Positions 1 to 10,578 of a DNA stretch of 64,000 nucleotides are shown in pieces. The DNA is from Nematostella vectensis (taxonomy: Eukaryota > Cnidaria > Anthozoa > Actiniaria > Edwardsiidae). The stretch's first letter is position 1, and the number at the start of each line of letters is the position of its first letter. The DNA lies in the NCBI RefSeq assembly GCF_932526225.1, contig NC_064042.1, forward strand, positions 3,765,001 through 3,829,000. Reading direction: 5' to 3'. The notes beneath the pieces are model-generated. The model searched no databases. It was given only the letters and a program-made list of their open reading frames with translations, and was not told the origin of the DNA. The position numbers and the translations under genes are program-made.

Positions 1-44
1 TAATCGGTAAGCGTTAAATTGTACTTTCTTATTCTTCTCGCAAA

Positions 45-3000
45 ATGAACGATCAAGAAAACGCGGCTACACCGCGGAGTTTCCACTTGTTTAACTGCGA
101 CAACACGTACGATTTGGATAGTGTCGAGAAGCTTATAAAGACCGTCGCTGGCGATGTACAAGTCCACCAGACCTACTTCCCTTTGCCTCGTATGACTCTG
201 CTATCGCAGGAGTTGGAAGGAAATACCATGGACTGTGCTGTGTTTGTTGTCAATGCTCATGAGTCAAGGCTTTCTATTAACGAGCCAAGGGCTGGTATCG
301 GCTACGCAAAGATCTATCGTGCTCTACTTAATGCTACAGGTAGGTTTGCTGTTCTACATTTAACATTTGGTTAACTATATTTCTAGTTCCTTTAGCTTGA
401 TTTCTGAGGATAAGGCCTCTTTCTTTTTTTTTCTTTAGGGGCGTGTGTTGAGGGGAGGGGGGCTGCCTGTGTTGCTGAGGCGGGGGGGGGGGGGGGGTAT
501 AGCAGTGCTCCTTGCGAAGTAGCAACTTCTAACTTCTTTTAGCAACTTTTATCACAAAGTAAAACGGAAGCTGTATAGACTAAACACTCCGGTATTTAAC
601 TTAGCTCAGACAGTTGGTTTGGCAGTTTTTTTCAGCCTCCAAAAGATGGTCATTACTTTTCCCTTTTAGTTATTTTGGAGGATATTAGCATTAAAGTCTT
701 CAAATCAGGGGTGGAATGGTCCCCAAAGTGGGGGGGGGAGGGGGGGAGTGGCCCCTTGGGGAGGGGAGGCTGGAGGGATTGTGACTTTCGAAGGGGGGGA
801 AGGGGTGGCCTGGGTTGACATAGAGTACAAATAAAGTTGATACAAACAATTTTAAAGATAAGTTTATAATATCGTCTTTTATCAAGCAAACTATTTATAC
901 ATGTAACACTATTTAGTTACATGTAGAAAACGCACATTCATATTAAAAAAATATACGCGCTTGCCCCCCTGCCCCTCCCCATCCACTGACCCTGCAAAAT
1001 CTCAATGTTATGACAAGTCATCCTTCCCCCTGTTTACACAAAATAGAATTTCCGTACTGTAATGCTGTTCTCTGTTTTTCCCAGTACACGATACGATAAT
1101 TATCTTGCTCCCTATACATAGATTGGCTTCTACCTAATTTTTCTGCCATTCAGAAAACCAAGTGCTGATTGTGATTGGTGGAGACGATAACTACAAGACT
1201 CAGGAGGAGAGGGATACCTCAGTGCTGTCCCAGTGGGCGCGTGGGAAAGTCTCCTCCCAGTTCTTGGAGGAGTACATGAATGGCTCCCGCAGCTTCATCT
1301 TCTCATGGGATGAACACCACCACCCCATACATGAGGAAGCTTTACAACACTTCCTGGACCCCAGTAAGACCGATGAGTTTGTGCCAAAGCCACGCCCACC
1401 ACAAGTGTCAGTCCCAGATCCCATCCCAGAGCCAGAGGTTGTGGACTCTGAGATCAAGGATATAAAGTTTACTCCAGATCCAGATCCCGCCGAGTTATTG
1501 TTCCAGCCCACCCCTCACATGCCTACTCAAACTGCCACAGAGCCTATCAGGAACCTTCAGCCCACCTTTGTACCAAAACTTGTCAACTTTGAAGGTTTCA
1601 AAGATGTTGAAATGAGTAAGTCATCAAACATTTTAGAATATATAGTGTTTAACACAACAGCAAAAACAATCCAAGATAAATTCAGTCAAATGGCCAGATG
1701 ATGATTTTGATACATACACAGTGGCAGGCATGCATGCCCAAAATATGAGATTGAAGGAATGTTATAACCTGTATAATATTCTATATGTCAAACTCATTCA
1801 AAGAATGCAACATCAATTGGTCCACAAAAGGGTTAGACAATATCTCCCTTCTAATCACATGTCACCAGGATTGCCCCTGCTTTTCTTTGTTTAGGGAGTG
1901 TTCATTAAATATTTTGAGAGGAGAGGGAAGGTGTTTGGGGAGGGAGTTTCAAAACCACCAAAAAGGAGAGGGGGCTGAAATGAAATGGGAGGGGGTGTGG
2001 GACCCTTAAATCATGTGGAAATACCGAGGAGAGGCACCGTAAAAAATCCCACCTAAGCGGAGGGGATACTTAAATTTTAAGGTGTGCTGAGTCAAACTCC
2101 ACCCTTTCCCCGCCCCTTAGGTCATTCAGTCAAGGGGAGAAATATTGGGATATTTTAACTGCATGGAGTCTAAGGAAATATTATGATAACACCGTTAGTC
2201 TTTGTCACCAAACACATCTTACCTAAAAGACTATTACATTGCAAACATTATCTTGCACTGACCATAAAAACATCACCCTTGTATCTTTATTACAGAATCA
2301 GAAAACGCACCAAATCTCCAAGTCCTTTCCTTCTGCCACAACAAAGAAGCTGCTGAAAACCTTTATCAGTTCCTAGAAAAAGTGTACCAGCAATTGGCTG
2401 TTAATGACAGACCACTACAACCACCAACATTAGATGACTATTCTCAAGTCCCAAGTTTCCTGGAAAAAAACAAGCCCGACTATGTCGTGGTAGTTCTAGA
2501 GACGAATGAAGTTCTAAAAAGTCTTGATGGAAAAGAGGAAGAGGTCGAAGAAACTAGGGCCTTGCTTGATAAGCTGGCCGAGTGCGTTCAGTATCACATT
2601 GGTAAGCCACGCCGTCATTACTGATAAAACAATTTTAGAGAAAAACGTCCAAAATCACAAAAATACCCCCCTCTTAATATTAATTTCTATATATCCTTTT
2701 TCATACCAATAGTAGTAAAAAGGGCACAGGGGCATGCCCCCCCTTCTCCAAAATAATGTTGAAAGTCATTTTATTTCAGTCCGCCAAAGCAGTGTTTTGT
2801 AAATATTATTTTTAAGGCAACCCACCGTTCCCCATTTTTCTAGGATGACAGGAATCAATGCTAATAAAAGTGTGTCATTCGTGAATCGTGATCTTTTTTA
2901 TCGTTTTTTTTTACTTCTGTTTTTTTTTTTTGGAAAATGCCAATGCCTTGTAAACACCATGCCATAGCCTTTTTATTAGCTATCAGGGCCGTAGCAGGTG

Positions 3001-5747
3001 TTTTAGTTATTGGGGACCCCCCAGGGGCATACCCCCTCCCCCCAATCTTACGTGGCCTGCTACGGCTCTGACTATTGACTTTGTTAATTAATGCTTTGAT
3101 AACTTCTTTTTAGCCCAAAACGTCATTGAAACCATCAGCTATCTATAACCTTAGCTACGTTTTTTTTCTTCTAGGCAAAAAAGCCATTATCCTGATGTGT
3201 GATGACGACTGCTTAGATGACGATAGTGTGATATCACCACGTGTTGAGCAGATGCTGAACAGGCACCGTGGGCTCATCCCTCAACTTGAAAACAAGCTAC
3301 TGGTGATGTCGTACAACAAAAGACCAAGTAAACTCCACGAGTATTACGTGACTGAGACTCTGTGTGGTCACGAAATCCAGCTCGAGTTAGACCTAGGTCA
3401 CGCAACGCGACAGTCACGCGAAGACGACAAGAGATCAGGGAGGTTGCAAGGCATTGGCGCAGGTCAGGGGGGAGCTGGTCAGGGGGAAGCTGCAAGGCAT
3501 GAGCTTGTGTCACCATGTCACCAGGATTGCCCCTGCTTTTCTTTGTTTAGGGAGTGTTCATTAAATATTTTGAGAGGAGAGGGAAGGTGTTTGGGGGAGG
3601 GAGTTTCAAAACCACCAAAAAGGAGAGGGGGCTGAAATGAAATGGGAGGGGGTGTGGGACCCTTAAATCATGTGGAAATACTGAGGAGAAGCACCGTAAA
3701 AAAATCTCACCTAAGCTGAGGGGATACTTAAATTTTAAGGTGTGCTGAGTCAAAATCCACCCTTTCCCCGCCCCTTAGGTCATTCAGTCAAGGGGAGAAA
3801 TATTGGAATATTTTAACTGCATGGAGTCTAAGGAAATATTATGATAACGCCGTAAGTCTTTGTCACCAAACACATCTTACCTAAAAGACTATAACATTGC
3901 AAACATTATATTGCACTGACCATAAAAACATCACCCTTGTATCTTTTTTACAGAATCAGAAAACGCACCAAATCTCCAAGTCCTTTCCTTCTGCCACAAC
4001 AAAGAAGCTGCTGAAAACCTTTATCAGTTCCTAGAAAAAGTGTACCAGCAATTGGCTGTTAATGACAGACCACCACAACCACCAACATTAGATGACTATT
4101 CTCAAGTCCCAAGTTTCCTGGAAGAAAACAAGCCCGACTATGTCGTGGTAGTTCTAGAGACGAATGAAGTTCTAAAGAGTCTTGATGGAAAAGAGGAAGA
4201 GGTCGAAGAAGCCAAGGCCATACTTGGTATGTTGGCCGAGTGCGTTCGGGATCACATTGGTAAGCCACGCCGCCATTGTTACTGATAAAACGATTGTAGA
4301 GAAAAACGTCCAAAATCACAAAAAATAACCCCCTCTTAATATTAATTTCTATATATCCTTTTTCATACCAATAGTAGTAAAAAGGGCACAGGGGCATGCC
4401 CCCCCCCCTTTCCCATAATAATGTTGAAAGTCATTTTATTTCAGTCCGCCAAAGCAGTGTTTTGTAAATATTATTTTTAAGGCAACCCACCGTTCCCCAT
4501 TTTTCTAGGATGACAGGAATCAATGCTAATAAAAGTGTGTCATTCGTGAATCGTGATCTTTTTTATCGTTTTTTTTTACTTCTGTTTTTTTTTTTTGGAA
4601 AATGCCAATGCCTTGTAAACACCATGCCATAGCCTTGTCATTAGCTATCAGGGCCGTAGCAGGTGTTTTAGTTATTGGGGACCCCCCAGGGGCATAACCC
4701 CTCCCCCCAATCTTACGTGGCCTGCTACGGCTCTGGCTATTGACTTTGTTAATTAATGCTTTGATAACTTCTTTTTAGCCCAAAACGTCATTGAAATCAT
4801 CAGCTATCTATAACCTTAGCTACGTTTTTTTTCTTCTAGGCAAAAAAGCCATTATCCTGATGTGTGATGACGACTGCTTAGATGACGATAGTGTGATATC
4901 ACCACGTGTTGAGCAGATGCTGAACAGGCACCGTGGGCTCATCCCTCAACTTGAAAACAAGCTACTGGTGATGTCGTACAACAAAAGACCAAGTACACTC
5001 CACGAGTATTACGTGACTGAGACTCTGTGTGGTCACGAAATCCAGCTCGAGTTAGACCGAGGTCACGCAACGCGACAGTTTCGCGAGAAAGATGAGAGAT
5101 CAGGGAGGTTGCAAGGCATTGGCGCAGGTCAGGGGGGAGCTGCAAGGCATGAGCCTGGCGTACACGGTTCGGATGGATTCTACGAAGGAGGGAGACAACA
5201 TTATGATGGACAGCATGGCAAAGACGAGGAAGATAGGAGGGGACAAGCCTTTGGTGGACGACAAGGCGAGAAGGGGCTTGGTAAAAATAAGCCTGATGAA
5301 GCTGATGAGATGAAAATGTGTTACCAAGCAATACTGTTAAACGGTCATGTGGGCCAAGTTATTTACCGCTCCTCTGATTTCACCTTTCCAGACCATGTAA
5401 AGGAGGAATACCGTGAAAACTACAGCAGAGTCAGGAAGGCGACACTTGAAGCGTACAAGGATGCAAACGGTCTCGTGAAGTACATCGTTCCACATTATAA
5501 CGAGAGCAATGGTCATTTTCTCCACTACCGTTCGACTATGGAATACGGTAGCATAAATCCTGCCTCGTATTGCTATCCGCCAGGATATAAACCTCCTCAA
5601 TACATGCTTGACGACATGATAATAAGAAATGACCATCATTTTTCGGCCACACTCGAGATATGGGAAGATGAACGTGGACAGTTGTACCCAACAGTTGAAG
5701 TAGGGAGCAGCCCCACATGTGGGCGAAAAAAATGCGTCATCGTTTGA
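45..5747 (+). CDS. Uncharacterised protein with two alpha/beta units and a C-terminal CaaX box
   Basis: Preferred model: exons 45-339, 1154-1615, 3954-4259 and 4840-5747. All junctions are GT-AG and phase 1, giving 1971 nt and 656 aa. I do not recognise a named family. Unit 1 (about residues 13-166) has hydrophobic strands ending in NAHE (His72) and VIGGDD. A Pro/acidic linker (168-245) follows. Unit 2 (about 255-425) repeats the pattern, ending in VVVVLE and ILMCDDD (Cys363). A Gly/Lys/Asp-rich stretch (about 430-505) leads to a C-terminal domain (about 507-650). The protein ends in KKCVIV, a basic residue pair plus a CaaX-like prenylation box, which suggests membrane anchoring. The strand spacing recalls a Rossmann or caspase-like fold, but that is inference. 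An extra copy of exon 3 lies at 2296-2601 and a broken extra exon 4 starts at 3175. A polyadenylation signal AATAAA is at 5763-5768. Confidence 0.8.
2296..2601 (+). CDS. Duplicate exon 3 (copy A), possibly alternative to 3954-4259
   Basis: This 306-nt exon has the same acceptor, donor and phase (1-1) as the exon at 3954-4259 and lies 1658 bp upstream of it. Because its length is 102 codons, it could replace the downstream copy or be included with it without losing frame. The encoded residues are nearly identical to copy B except for a cluster in the last helix (2553-2594). Which copy is used in mRNA cannot be seen from DNA. Confidence 0.65.
2984..3070. mobile_element. Foldback MITE, CAGGGCCGTAGCAGG family, copy 1
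   Basis: The left end CAGGGCCGTAGCAGG and right end CCTGCTACGGCTCTG are inverted repeats (14 of 15 bases) around a C-rich core. Related copies lie at 4649-4735 (within the duplication), 45768-45928 and 51662-51726. It is too small to encode a transposase. Confidence 0.7.
3175..3635 (+). pseudogene. Broken duplicate exon 4 (copy A), cut by the duplication junction
   Basis: The first ~330 nt match the exon at 4840, with acceptor CTTCTAG and the same phase. Near 3503 the exon runs into intron-derived sequence at the duplication junction and reads to a TGA at 3633-3635. The C-terminal domain and CaaX box are lost. If spliced in after exon 3 copy A it would give a truncated isoform. Otherwise it must be skipped. 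Confidence 0.6.
4649..4735. mobile_element. Foldback MITE, CAGGGCCGTAGCAGG family, copy 2
   Basis: Same terminal inverted repeats as the copy at 2984-3070. This copy was made by the segmental duplication rather than by transposition, because its flanks are duplicated too. Confidence 0.7.
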
Positions 5748-6820
5748 GGGAAATCCGTTCTGAATAAAACCTGATAAGTATTGATAGGACTATTAATTTA
5801 ATAGTCAAACTAAAATAGACATAGCCAAGAATTGGTTGGCATTTCGAGCTGTTTGTTTAGTTATCGGCGGGGTAACAGGGTGCCGGGTGTAGGCGCATGA
5901 CTTGGTTATACCATCCATGGGCAGGTACGAGTGCGGCAAACCACAGCATTCAGTTGCGCTGGTATCACGAGAATTTATTCTAAGTTTAACGAGGATGTTC
6001 AAATGAAAAATATATGAGTCGGTAAATGAATTGTTGGACATTGCAGGACAATGGGACTAGTTCTTGTATGGATGATAACTTAAAATGGGCCATAATCGCT
6101 GGCTTCTGATAAAACAATAATGGGGAAGGCGAAACTTCAATGGTTGTGGTCCATGCTGTGACCGTGTTACCCCAAAGCGGCACATTTCCCAATGATTAGG
6201 AAAGTACAGCCGTACATATCTGACCATTTATTCGTGCAGTTCGGTTTCTAAAGTATGAGCTATGAGCATATAATATACACCAGGAGCATGCGTTTTTTAT
6301 CAGCTAAAAAGATAGGACAATCGCCACTAACATAATTACAGTATATCCGATATCAGTATAAAATATACTAAACGTTTTTTTAAGTTTTCTAAAAAAAAAT
6401 CGGAGCAGTCTATCTGTTCCTTGTTTGTATCTTCTGTTAACTGGCAATGAAGATAATTACCTGTAAACCTGACGAGAGATGAGTTTTTCAAGATTTATGA
6501 TGATTTTGATGCCTGATGGTGGTGTTGGTGGTGTTGGTGATGATGATAATCCATTATGATGATGATGATCCATTATGATAACGATGATCCATTATAATGA
6601 TGATGTTCATTTTGAATCCTCATGGTAGTGTTGGTGATGATGATAATCCATTATAATGATGATGACGATCCGTTATGATGATGATAATGGTCATTTTGAT
6701 GCCTGATGGTGGTGATGAGTATGATGGTGATGATCATGATGCAGATGCATTAAGATGATGGTGATGATGATGATTACTTTTATGCATGATAGAGATATAT
6801 GCGATCATCATTTTCTCGTT
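5748..6820. other. Convergent intergenic region with imperfect GAT repeats
   Basis: This stretch separates the 3' ends of two convergent genes. No exon is evident. From about 6490 to 6780 it holds imperfect GATGATGAT / ATCCATTATGAT repeats lying just downstream of the minus-strand GTPase stop codon, probably in or near its 3' UTR. Confidence 0.6.
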
Positions 6821-9800
6821 TCAATAGTTGCTGTTCATGTCGCTGTTATCATAATTTTCAGTTGGCATTTTAGCCCCACGTCTCCGCAACTCGGCCATCC
6901 TCGCTGCATCTTGCCGCTCGGCCAAACTTCGCTTTGTCTGTCGCAACTTGACCGAATTCTCAGCGCACTCTAGCGCCCTCCTCATCATTGTTAGCACGTG
7001 GTCCTGCATGATTACGTCATAAAATTGCTGCCCATCTAGCCAATTGGAGATCAGGAAAGTGTTGACGTCATGGCTTCCAGTAACCTGTTGTGCATTTCTG
7101 ATTACCTAAGTGAGCGATGCAAAGATGTATTTAGTTTAAGCTTAAATATAAAGAACTGCGATTTACCTTGCGCCTGAAAGGAAAAACAAAAACAATAAAA
7201 TGTGTCAAGCAAGAACATATAATTTTGCTCTTTTAGGGTTATTTCGTTTATTCGCCAGGTCATTGCCTTTCAAGGCGACAGAATACCACACGTGGGATTC
7301 CGCCATCCCAGATGCTACTTACTCTAAATCACGCCCCTCTCCCTGATAACAAAATTCCCTGTCCAGATTCCTCCATTTTCCGGTTCGCTCATTTTTCCGG
7401 TCGCTGTTTTTCCACAAATCCTGTTAAAATCCCTCTCCCGGTAACATAAATCAAGGCAAATCCAGATTTTCCTTTTTACCCTAGCCATGTATAGTCAAAT
7501 ACCTGTTTATGTTCTTCAACGGAGTCCTGTATGAGATCGCGGTGAGTGATCACGGTGATGATGGTGATACCTAGGAGTGAAGGAAGATAATTTACTGTGC
7601 GGCGCCTATGCTACCGTCGCCACCCTGACAGCTTTAGAAAGTAAGCCAATAAGGATAAGAGAAACGTTTGACATGAACTTCACTAACCAATCAGCGGAGC
7701 AGGGGCGGATCCAGGAACTCAAAATGGGGGGTGGATAATGGCAGGATTGACGCCTTATAACTGATCAAGTGGTTCTTGGTAGGTCACTACATAGATCTTA
7801 CAATACTTCACGCTGAATTGGATTTATGTTGCGTCAGCAAAAGACAAGCAGCGAAGGAAAATGGACAGTACCTCCCGTCAAACAAAGTGACTTTTCATTT
7901 CGTTTTTACTCAAAAAGGGGGGGTGGATTTCCCCTGTACCTATCTATCCGCCCCTGCGTAGCAAACGCATTCCTTGGTGCGCCTAAAAGCGACTACTAAG
8001 TTCTACTAAGTAGCTACTAAGCTACTAAGTTCATGTCAATTATAATTGTTTTCTAGCATGCTAATTGGTTTACTTTCTAAAAACGCTGTACTGGTTCCGG
8101 GTATCTCATGTCGCATTATAAAAATCAATGAACTGTAAAAGGTGTCAAATGGCTGTTTAAAAATAAAACACAACAATCACGGGAATAACTTTGACTCGCT
8201 TTTTCTTCTACTGTAATATGTATGTAATTTGATCAGTCACGTGACATTGCACACAACTCTAAGAACTCATTTTAAGGTTTGCTTCACCCACTTTTATTCA
8301 AGACTTAAAGATCCACCAGAACTTTAAGCTACTTTTCGATCACGAAATATTTTTGTATGCTCGTACTCGCCAGAAATAACGCCGCGTCCGCATGCTTGCC
8401 AAGACCCCTAGCAAGGAAATGGAAGAAGTGTCTTTGAGTACAGATTCTAAGCTAATGTTAATATCCGGAGGAAGAATGACCAGCTGTGCCCTTTCCCCCC
8501 CCCCCCCCCCCCCGTAGCTTTCTTAATATCTTTGTATCGTACCTCCCCTATATTTTCCTTGCTAAACCTCGCCAAAGCCTGCAATGATGCTAAAATTATA
8601 CTTACCTTGTTGACTTAGTTGGTATCGTACAAACTTGAACTTGTCCTTGTAACGGTCATTAGCTAGTCTGATGTCATCCGCCTTGATTACCCATAATACC
8701 GTGTGCACCTGGCGTGAGAGGGGCGGTTTGTTCATTTTGTGAGCTGCTGTCCCAACCGAAGCAGCTTTTCTAGCGCCCAGTTCTTCACGATCAATCACTT
8801 CACCGTCTCTAACTCCGCCATAAAGGATCCGAAAAAACTCCGCTAGAATGAAAATTCAATAGAAAAAAAAATTTAAATATTCAAAAAATTACTTCAATGA
8901 TGTTAGCAATGAATAACTGTGTATTTTCCCGCTCAATGACGAAAGACGATGGGCATATATGATATGATATGATACATAATACAGGCCCGTACCCGGGGAG
9001 GGGGGGGGGGGTGCAGGGGGGTGCGAACGCAAACCCCCCCCTACACACACAGTGTGTAGAGGGGGGGGGAAATGGACCTGATTTTTCCGGAGGGGGGAAG
9101 GGGAGGGAGTAAGTTATCTGAAAAAAAAATTAAAAAGGCATTTTTTTATGTGTGTGCGAATGTCCTGTTATCTTTCCGACGTTGTCAAGGGAGGCGAACG
9201 CACCCCCTTCCCCCCCCCCCCCCGCCACATAATTTGGTTCCATTGTATATGTTGCCTGGTGAGAAGTGCGTAGGTGTGAAGTTCTTTCGTGAAACTGTAG
9301 CACGGTTGTGTACGCGCCTGTTTGATGTTATTCAAAACTCTTGACAAAACACGGCCTGAACCACGGCTTTGACCCCCCGCCCCCACCACCCCCCAAATAA
9401 TTTATATGCGGTTTACCAATACTTACTGAGCTAGAGCTGTTACTGACTGTGCTGTACTGCAAGAGATCAGTACCTACCACTTTCAATCTTTGAATCCAGG
9501 TCAAAAAACCCTCGCGTATCCACCATGTTGAATCCTGGATGTGGCAGGAAAAAATACTCCAGTGATAGAGTGCCTTCACCACCGGCGGATTGAACCACCG
9601 CCGGGCCTTGCTCGCCTCCATTCAATATTTTGTGTATAGTATTTATTAGGGCAGATTTGCCAGACCCAGTCATTCCAAACACCGCTATACGGGATTTGAA
9701 TCCATCCAATTCGCCACGATATGCATCTCTAAAAACTCGTTGAAGAGACTCAGCATCATCTCTATTATTCGAGCATAAGATATCTCCGAATTTGTACTCT

Positions 9801-9844
9801 CGAAGACGCTCTTCCCAATTTGGACTTTCCTCTCTCGATGACAT
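6821..9844 (-). CDS. IFI44-like P-loop GTPase (318 aa)
   Basis: Exons on the minus strand are 9844-9478, 8842-8606, 7570-7503 and 7105-6821, with GT-AG junctions and a total of 957 nt. The P-loop is GMTGSGKS (residues 57-64). A switch I Thr is at 92 in EGT, G3 is DTRG (109-112), and the G4 position reads THRD (210-213) instead of NKxD. These features match the interferon-induced protein 44 / AIG1-like group, whose vertebrate members are antiviral, and are inferred to bind guanine nucleotide. The last ~60 residues are basic and helical (repeated R, A, E), likely a coiled coil or amphipathic tail. There is no transmembrane segment or lipidation signal. It is divergent from the related gene at 10579, suggesting tandem inversion and co-regulation. 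Confidence 0.85.
7700..7956. mobile_element. hAT-like MITE with CAGGGGCGGAT ends
   Basis: The ends CAGGGGCGGAT and ATCCGCCCCTG are inverted and flank ~257 bp in intron 2 of the minus-strand GTPase. CAGGGGCGGATC-type termini are common in hAT-type non-autonomous elements. No clear 8-bp target duplication is visible. Confidence 0.55.
8983..9260. repeat. Degenerate G/C-tract repeat, probably an interspersed element
   Basis: Runs of G and C with short GTGCGAACGC-type motifs resemble the ends of the repeats at 14496-14668 and 43598-43747. It lies in intron 1 of the minus-strand GTPase. Boundaries are unclear. Confidence 0.35.
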
Positions 9845-10578
9845 ATCTGACGCGGTAGCTGCAAAGCTTTGTTGATGTAATATTTCTGGCTAAATGTTTA
9901 TGAAACTTCAGAACTAAGAAAAAATGCGTGACTATCGACAATTGTTTCGGTATTTCCCCGAATTGGGGACAATTCCCTAAAGATGTGATCTTTGACTTCT
10001 CATAAATCTGATAAATATGATTCCACCTTCTTTAATAATGTTATTCTATCGAGGATTAGAAGGAATTATTGCAAAATTTATACAATAGATACTTGAATAT
10101 TTTGTTGGAGTCATGATTTGGTTTTATTATGCTTGTGATCGAATTGCAGCATGACATATTGTGTGGGTAAACAATTAACGAAACCAAAACTAAAAATACC
10201 TCGAAGGCGCGTTGTTAATGCTTCGCATTGAATTTTATCTCTGAGCTTGATTCAAGGGAAAAAATTAGAAGAAAAATTGTAGCGTAATAAAAATGCATTC
10301 TTGTGGCTTCCATTTGGCAAAAGGTAGAACAGTGCAAAGTTTCAGGTATAGCTATTTAGTGCCTGGCGTTGCGTGACTAGAGGGGCTTCCCCATTACGTA
10401 TTCATGCAATGACAAAAGATTTCTACGAAATCATGAGTCAAAAGGGAAAGTTCCCTATTGCTTGCCCATAAGACTTGGAGAGAGCCGTTTCTTATGCTAA
10501 AGCGTCTACACCTTGGAGCTGCTAGAGATCCAGAAGCAGAAAGACTGTTCTTCAAGCTCAGCTAGCTGATATTTCGAT
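9845..10578. promoter_or_regulatory. Shared divergent promoter interval of the two GTPase genes
   Basis: Only ~735 bp separate the two start codons, which face away from each other, so this interval must hold both promoters and both 5' UTRs. It contains GGGAAAGTTCCC at 10444-10455, a near-palindrome resembling a kappaB site. I see no clear TATA box. Confidence 0.5.

Larger units (their letters stand above)
1858..5154 (+). repeat. 1.66-kb tandem segmental duplication
   Basis: Copy A (about 1858-3510) and copy B (about 3514-5154) are nearly identical through exons, introns and an embedded foldback element. The offset is 1656-1665 bp. The junction has the short repeat TGTCACC-ATGTCACC. Each copy carries exon 3, an intron and the first part of exon 4. 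High intron identity points to a recent event. Confidence 0.9.
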
